Shown here: piece after piece, positions 6,597 to 10,880 of the stretch
Numbering within the stretch: the stretch's first letter is position 1
Layout: each line of letters starts with the position of its first letter
NCBI GenBank assembly: GCA_003506745.1
Contig: DNYQ01000010.1
Location: 1-10,880 of the forward strand
Origin: Syntrophaceae bacterium
Lineage (GTDB): Bacteria > Desulfobacterota > Syntrophia > Syntrophales > Smithellaceae
Length of the DNA: 10,880 nucleotides
Reading direction: 5' to 3'
The notes under the pieces: model-generated
The model's database searches: none
Told to the model about the DNA's origin: nothing
What the model saw: the letters and a program-made list of their open reading frames with translations, nothing else
Program-made: the position numbers and the translations under genes

Positions 6597-7784
6597 TTAA
6601 TCCTCCTTTTTGGAAATCTCTTCGTTGGTCAGATAACAGGCGGGGTCCGGTCCCCAGATGTCGCCTGCCGATTCGGCGCGCGCCCGGAAATTGCCGCCGC
6701 AAACCGAAAGCCAGGCGCACGAAGCACAGCGGCCGTGAACATATTTCTTCTTGTCCTTCAATTTCATCAGCAGTTCATTTTTTTCATCCGTCCAGATTTC
6801 GCTGAAGGGTTTTTGCCGCACATTCCCCAGAGACTGGTTGCGCCAGAACTGATCGGGATACACTTCGCCGTCCCAGCTTACACAGCCGATGCCGACACCG
6901 GAGGAGTTGCCCTCATTCATTTCGAGCAATTCCAGAACTTCTCCGGCGCGCCCGGGATTTTCTTCTTTCATCTTCAAATACAGATACGGCCCGTCGGCGT
7001 GATTGTCCACGGTGAGGATTTCCGGGGCAAAGCCGTCATCGAACATTTCTCTGGTCTTCGCGGCAATTAAATCCAGCAGCCGGCGGGTTTCCTCATGGGG
7101 CAGGTCTTCCTCGCGGAGTTTGGATGCGCGACCGGTGTAAACCAGGTGGTAAAAGCACAGCCGTTCGATTTTCTCCCGACGCAGCAGATCAAACATGTCC
7201 GGCACGTCAGCCACATTGTGCCTGTTGACGGTGAAGCGCAGCCCCACCTTGATGCCCGCCTCCCGGCAGTTGCGGATGCCCTGAATGGCCTGTTCAAAGG
7301 CACCCTTCATCCCGCGGAAGCGGTCATGCGTCGGCTGCAGGCCGTCGAGGCTGACACCGACATAGGAAAGACCGATTTTTTTGAGCTCGGTGGCGATTTC
7401 TTTGGTAATGAGGGTGCCGTTGGTGGAGATGACCGCGCGCATTCCCTTGTCGGTTGCGTACTTCGCCAGCGTAAGCAGATCGGGCCGCATCAGGGGTTCG
7501 CCGCCGGAAAACAGCATCACCGGCGAACCGAAAGCCGCCAGATCGTCGATGAGTTTCTTCCCTTCTTCCGTGGTCAATTCGTCAGGATAGTCAAGGTTGG
7601 CGGAATTGGAATAACAATGGATGCACTTCAGATTGCAGCGGCGCGTCATGTTCCAGACCACCACCGGTTTCTTATCCGATGAAAATTGCAGCAGGTGCGA
7701 CGGCAATTTTCCGGAGTGCCGGTTGTAGCGCAGCACATCGGAGGGTTCCACCGCCCCGCAGTATAATTTGGAAATACCGATCAT
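6597..7784 (-). CDS. ahbC: AhbC, radical SAM 12,18-didecarboxysiroheme deacetylase
   Basis: The product is a 395-residue radical SAM protein with a SPASM-type C-terminus. AhbC removes the two acetate side chains at C2 and C7 of 12,18-didecarboxysiroheme, giving Fe-coproporphyrin III. The N-terminus MIGISKLYCGAVEPSDVLRY, the PVVVWNMTRRCNLKCIHC segment (Cys50, 54, 57) and GGEP (94-97) match AhbC/NirJ as I know the family. The C-terminus has Cys301, then VYPDQFW where many SPASM proteins have a PC pair, then Cys353, 356, 362 and 383 around GRCASCAWLSVCGGNFRARAE. NirJ of haem d1 synthesis is a close relative, but hemB, ahbD and the ahbA-like gene in the same operon favour AhbC. The ATG overlaps the cobA-hemD stop by 4 nt (ATGA), with GAGGA 6 nt upstream, indicating translational coupling. 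Confidence 0.93.
   Translation of the reverse strand: MIGISKLYCGAVEPSDVLRYNRHSGKLPSHLLQFSSDKKPVVVWNMTRRCNLKCIHCYSNSANLDYPDELTTEEGKKLIDDLAAFGSPVMLFSGGEPLMRPDLLTLAKYATDKGMRAVISTNGTLITKEIATELKKIGLSYVGVSLDGLQPTHDRFRGMKGAFEQAIQGIRNCREAGIKVGLRFTVNRHNVADVPDMFDLLRREKIERLCFYHLVYTGRASKLREEDLPHEETRRLLDLIAAKTREMFDDGFAPEILTVDNHADGPYLYLKMKEENPGRAGEVLELLEMNEGNSSGVGIGCVSWDGEVYPDQFWRNQSLGNVRQKPFSEIWTDEKNELLMKLKDKKKYVHGRCASCAWLSVCGGNFRARAESAGDIWGPDPACYLTNEEISKKED
6601..6608 (-). promoter_or_regulatory. Strong ribosome-binding site for hemB inside the end of ahbC
   Basis: AAGGAGGA on the minus strand overlaps the last codons of ahbC and lies 7 nt before the hemB ATG, an almost ideal Shine-Dalgarno. It is one of the two strongest in the window. 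Confidence 0.85.
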
Positions 7785-9322
7785 AGGGGTTCCTCACCCG
7801 TCCGGGGCAATGCATTCCGGACGTAATGGACGAGAGACTGCACCAGATCATCCATCGTGTATTGCTCCTGTTCTATATCAATGGAGAAGCCGGCTTTTTT
7901 CGCGGTAGCCGCCGTCACCGGGCCGATACAGGCTATTTTAATGGAAGGCGGCAGCACGTAATCGGCGCCCATGATTTCGACAAAGTTTGTCACCGTTGAG
8001 GAACTGGTAAAGGTAATGACATCCACTTCGCCCGCGTCAATGAACCTTTGCAGTTCTTCCTTCTTTCTGCCCGAATTCATCGTCCGGTATGTAACGGCAA
8101 CATCAACCTCGGCGCCTTGCCGCCTCAAACCCTGAGGCAAAACATCGCGGGCTTTTTCCGCGCGCGGAATGAGAATTTTCCGACCGGCCAAATCCATCGA
8201 CGCAAACGATTTGAGAATACCTTCAGCGATAAACTCACCGGGTACCAGATCCACCCGGATGCCTCTGGATTCAATCTGTGCGGCCGTGGCCGGGCCGATG
8301 CAGCAGATTTTAATCCCCTTGAGGCGGCGAACGTCCCCGCCCTTTTCCCGCAGACGCTCAAAAAAGAAATGAACGCCGTTGGCGCTGGTGAAAATCAGCC
8401 AGTCGTATATTTCCAGTCTCTCGAGCGCTTTGTCCAGCTCACGCCAGTCGGAAGGCGGTTCGATGCGGATCGTCGGAAAGGCTATGGGAGACGCGCCTTG
8501 CGCCGCCAGCAGCCGGGCCAGATCATCCACCTGTTTTTCCGGACGGGTTATGACAACCCCTCTGCCAAAGAGCGGCTGGGTGTCAAACCAACGCAGTGTG
8601 TCGCTTAGATCAACCACTTTACCAACGACAAGAATGGCCGGAGGTTTAAAATGACTGGCTTTCGCCAGATCGACGATGGTGGCCAGTGTGCCGGCAATCG
8701 TTTCCTGGTGCGGTGTTGTACCCCGGCGAATCAGCGCCGCCGGCGTGGCGGGTGATTTGCCGCGCGCCATCAGCGCCTCTGTAATTTGCCCGATATTCTT
8801 CACACCCATCAAAAAGACCAGGGTGCCGATACCGGTCAGCGCCTGCCAGTCGATATCACTTTGCTCCTTGGTCGGATCTTCATGCCCGGTAACAAAAGCC
8901 ACCGTGGAGGTCAGCCCCCGATGCGTGAGCGGAATGCCCGCGTAAGCCGGAACCGCAATGGCCGACGTCACGCCGGGAACCACTTCAAATGAAACGCCGG
9001 ACCCAACGAGCACTTCGGCTTCCTCGCCGCCGCGCCCGAAGATAAAAGGATCGCCTCCCTTAAGACGGGCAACCGTGTTGCCCGCCAATGCTTCTTCAGC
9101 CAACAGCGCGTTGATCTTATCCTGCGACAGGGTGTGATCCCCGCCTTTTTTCCCCGCATAGATAAACCGGGCATGCGGCGGAGCGTATTTGAGCAGATCC
9201 TCATTGACAAGGTTGTCGTAGATCACCACATCAGCCAGCCGAAGGCACTCGACGGCCTTGAGTGTGATGAGCCCCGGATCGCCCGGACCCGCGCCGATAA
9301 TATAGACTTTCCCTTTTTTCAT
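7781..9322 (-). CDS. cobA-hemD: Fused uroporphyrinogen-III C-methyltransferase / uroporphyrinogen-III synthase (CobA-HemD)
   Basis: The product is a 513-residue two-domain cytoplasmic enzyme. The N-terminal half (about 1-245) is an SAM-dependent methyltransferase that converts uroporphyrinogen III to precorrin-2. It shows GAGPGDPGLIT (10-20), DNLV (36-39), VARLKGGDPFIFGRGGEE (84-101), PGVTS and PAYAGIPLTHRG (about 125-136). The C-terminal half (about 250-505) is uroporphyrinogen-III synthase, recognised by FGRGVVITRP at its start, LIFTSANGVHFFF near 308-320, CIGPATAAQIESRG, and ITFTSSSTVTNF near 435-446. The fusion closes the ring and commits uroporphyrinogen III to the methylated branch, which is needed for siroheme-derived haem. 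It starts 1 nt after the hemC stop without a good ribosome-binding site, so translation probably depends on coupling to hemC. Such fusions are known in Deltaproteobacteria and Clostridia. The precorrin-2 oxidase/ferrochelatase domain of CysG is absent. Confidence 0.95.
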   Translation of the reverse strand: MKKGKVYIIGAGPGDPGLITLKAVECLRLADVVIYDNLVNEDLLKYAPPHARFIYAGKKGGDHTLSQDKINALLAEEALAGNTVARLKGGDPFIFGRGGEEAEVLVGSGVSFEVVPGVTSAIAVPAYAGIPLTHRGLTSTVAFVTGHEDPTKEQSDIDWQALTGIGTLVFLMGVKNIGQITEALMARGKSPATPAALIRRGTTPHQETIAGTLATIVDLAKASHFKPPAILVVGKVVDLSDTLRWFDTQPLFGRGVVITRPEKQVDDLARLLAAQGASPIAFPTIRIEPPSDWRELDKALERLEIYDWLIFTSANGVHFFFERLREKGGDVRRLKGIKICCIGPATAAQIESRGIRVDLVPGEFIAEGILKSFASMDLAGRKILIPRAEKARDVLPQGLRRQGAEVDVAVTYRTMNSGRKKEELQRFIDAGEVDVITFTSSSTVTNFVEIMGADYVLPPSIKIACIGPVTAATAKKAGFSIDIEQEQYTMDDLVQSLVHYVRNALPRTGEEPL

Positions 9323-9323
9323 T

Positions 9324-10238
9324 TCAGCACATTAAATCCAGAAGTTTTTTGCCGCCCTTCTCCATCATCATCAGGGCCAGCTTTTGGCCCAGTTCTTCCG
9401 CCTCGGAAAGCCCGCCCCAGACTTTATCCCGGATGACATGGGTTCCATTCGGCGCGGCGACAAGGCCTTGCAGCGTCAACCGCTGCGCTTCGATGAGACC
9501 GTAAGCCGCAATCGGCAGACGGCAGCCGCCCCCCAGCGCCCGGAGATAGGACCGCTCCGCCGCTACCTCGACGGCTGTCGGCGCATGATCGAGCTTGGAC
9601 AATATCCCCGCTAAATCCCTGTCCGTTTTTCGAACCTGCAAACCCAGCGCGCCCTGACCGACCGCCGGCAGCATCAACTCCACCGGCAGAAATTGCGTGA
9701 TGGTTTGCACATAGCCCAACCGCTTCATCCCCGCCGCCGCCAGAATGACGCCGGTGAGGTTTTCCGTTTCGATTTTCTTCAGACGTGTGTCGATATTGCC
9801 GCGCAACGGAACGATCTCTATGTCCGGCAGGATGGCTTTGATCTGCGCGCCGCGGCGAAGCGACCCGGTGCCGATCTTCGCGCCTTTGGGCATAAACTCC
9901 ATCTTGATTCTGCCGCGCGACACCAGTACATCCCGTACATCCTCGCGTTTCAGAATAGCCGCAAACTGAAGCCCTTCCGGGATTTCTCCAGGCACGTCCT
10001 TCATGCTGTGGACGGCCAGATCGATGGCGCCGGTAAGAAGCGCCTCTTCAATTTCCTTGACGAACGCGCCCTGCCCTCCGATTTGTAAAAGCGACACATC
10101 CTGCATAACGTCGCCGCTGGTTTTGATCACACAAATTTCGGCTGTGATTTCCGGAGCTGATTTCTTTAAGCTTTCAATGACTGAGTTCGTTTGCGCCAGC
10201 GCCAATTTGCTGCCCCTTGTTCCAATTTTAATATTCAT
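9324..10238 (-). CDS. hemC: Porphobilinogen deaminase (hydroxymethylbilane synthase)
   Basis: The product is a 304-residue cytoplasmic enzyme that polymerises four porphobilinogens into hydroxymethylbilane on a dipyrromethane cofactor. Seen motifs are IGTRGSKLALAQT at the N-terminus, GQGAFVKEIE (55-64), HSMKDVP with the catalytic aspartate Asp81, GTGSLRRGAQ (124-132) and PLRGNIDTRL. The cofactor-binding Cys239 lies in LRALGGGCRLPIAAYG. I start it at the ATG at 10236-10238, because this gives the family's usual N-terminus and has TAGGAG just upstream. An in-frame ATG at 10284-10286 would add 16 residues with no family resemblance and lies inside hemA. It sits 7 nt after the hemA stop and 1 nt before cobA-hemD. 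Length is close to the family norm. Confidence 0.97.
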   Translation of the reverse strand: MNIKIGTRGSKLALAQTNSVIESLKKSAPEITAEICVIKTSGDVMQDVSLLQIGGQGAFVKEIEEALLTGAIDLAVHSMKDVPGEIPEGLQFAAILKREDVRDVLVSRGRIKMEFMPKGAKIGTGSLRRGAQIKAILPDIEIVPLRGNIDTRLKKIETENLTGVILAAAGMKRLGYVQTITQFLPVELMLPAVGQGALGLQVRKTDRDLAGILSKLDHAPTAVEVAAERSYLRALGGGCRLPIAAYGLIEAQRLTLQGLVAAPNGTHVIRDKVWGGLSEAEELGQKLALMMMEKGGKKLLDLMC

Positions 10239-10242
10239 AAAA

Positions 10243-10248
10243 CTCCTA
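10243..10248 (-). promoter_or_regulatory. Ribosome-binding site selecting the hemC start
   Basis: TAGGAG on the minus strand, overlapping the hemA stop codon (TAG), lies 4 nt before the hemC ATG at 10236-10238. It supports this start over the longer frame and implies coupling of hemC to hemA translation. Confidence 0.75.
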
Positions 10249-10880
10249 ATCATCCAGCCGGAAGAGTTGCCTTGCCGCCGCAACAATGTCCTGCGAATTG
10301 AACTCGGCGCTTTCTTCCTTCATCACCGCTACCGGTGCGTGCAGGATCTTGTTGACAATCCCATTCACCAGGACTTCAACTTTTTCCCGGTCTGTGCTTT
10401 CCAGATTCCAAAGCCAGCTTTGCGCTTTTCCCATCTCCATCCGCACGATGCCCTCGGCCTTGCTCCGAAGCGATACGATGGTGGGTACGGCCTCCAGTTC
10501 CTTCAGCCAGTCGGTGTAATGCGCCACCTCCTCCTCGACAATCGCCTCGGCCTTGAGCGCCTCACGGCGGCGGTTTTTCATATTTTCATCGACCATGTCC
10601 TGCAAATGATCAATGTTATACAGATAAACGTTTTCAATGCCGTCCGCCGCCGGATCAATGTCGCGCGGAACGGCAATATCGATTAAAAACAGCAGGCGGT
10701 TTTTGCGCTTGCGCAGACAGTGGCGAACCCTGTCTTCGGTTACGATATAGGACGGCGCGCCGGTGGAACTGATTACAATATCCGCATCGCAAAGCGCTTC
10801 GTCAAGAGCGTTCAGGCCGACGGCTTTGCCGTGATACTTTTCCGCCAGCAATTCGGCCTGGGCCAGCGACCGGTTGGCGA
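10246..10880 (-). CDS. hemA: Glutamyl-tRNA reductase, C-terminal part (5' end outside window)
   Basis: This is the C-terminal ~211 residues of the enzyme that reduces glutamyl-tRNA(Glu) to glutamate-1-semialdehyde with NADPH, the first committed step of the C5 pathway. The visible part begins inside the NADPH-binding domain (ANRSLAQAELLAEKY, then DADIVISSTGAPSYIV). It continues through FLIDIAVPRDIDP and YLYNIDHLQDMVDENMKNRR, the typical linker helix, into the C-terminal dimerisation domain (WLKELEAVPTIVSLRSKAE). All of these are family signatures. The frame is open through the right edge; an in-frame TTG at 10849-10851 lies within conserved sequence and is not the start. It is the most upstream gene seen, so the operon promoter must lie further right. 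Haem feedback through HemA stability is known in enterobacteria, but its determinant is N-terminal and not visible here. Confidence 0.97.
   Translation of the reverse strand, partial: ANRSLAQAELLAEKYHGKAVGLNALDEALCDADIVISSTGAPSYIVTEDRVRHCLRKRKNRLLFLIDIAVPRDIDPAADGIENVYLYNIDHLQDMVDENMKNRRREALKAEAIVEEEVAHYTDWLKELEAVPTIVSLRSKAEGIVRMEMGKAQSWLWNLESTDREKVEVLVNGIVNKILHAPVAVMKEESAEFNSQDIVAAARQLFRLDD

Noticed and set aside
6597..7784. Interpretation as NirJ of haem d1 synthesis
   Set aside because: There is no nirS, nirE, nirF or nirN in the window, while hemB, ahbD and the AhbA-like gene are adjacent; the N-terminus matches AhbC as I know it.
10239..10286. Longer hemC start at 10286
   Set aside because: The additional 16 residues are unlike the HemC N-terminus and lie within hemA, whereas TAGGAG precedes the ATG at 10236-10238.

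Overview
The window looks like chromosomal DNA of an anaerobic bacterium, most likely Desulfobacterota/Deltaproteobacteria (sulfate-reducing or syntrophic type). The main reason is a haem operon of the siroheme-dependent (Ahb) type, which is characteristic of sulfate reducers and some archaea. The taxonomic placement is inference from gene content. No mobile element, CRISPR array, tRNA or rRNA was seen.

Layout, in + coordinates. The tail of an unidentified, possibly flavodoxin/FMN-reductase-like gene runs rightwards at 2-97. Everything else reads leftwards (minus strand). In transcription order this is: hemA (C-terminal part, 10880-10246), hemC (10238-9324), a cobA-hemD fusion (9322-7781), ahbC (7784-6597), hemB (6593-5619), ahbD (5577-4474), a siroheme decarboxylase subunit gene best matching ahbA (4502-4044), polA (4031-1374), a 207-nt gap, and a patatin-like phospholipase gene (1166-117). 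From hemA to polA the genes overlap or lie 1-41 nt apart, so they probably form one transcription unit whose promoter lies beyond the right edge.

The tetrapyrrole genes make a nearly continuous pathway. HemA starts the C5 route from glutamyl-tRNA. HemB makes porphobilinogen, HemC hydroxymethylbilane, and the HemD half of the fusion uroporphyrinogen III. The CobA half methylates that to precorrin-2. After oxidation and iron insertion (enzymes not in the window) siroheme is decarboxylated by AhbA/B, AhbC removes the acetate side chains to give Fe-coproporphyrin III, and AhbD converts two propionates to vinyls to give haem b. HemL, a precorrin-2 dehydrogenase/ferrochelatase and a second decarboxylase subunit are not visible here.

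Points worth a second look: DNA polymerase I has lost key residues of its 3'-5' exonuclease site. Only one siroheme decarboxylase subunit is present. A 12-codon micro-ORF with a very strong ribosome-binding site sits just after polA and its frame stays open past the stop. The polA/patatin gap also holds a candidate promoter overlapping an inverted repeat. A G/C-homopolymer palindromic tract lies in the first codons of ahbD. The haem system itself is a described pathway; I saw no convincing undescribed system.
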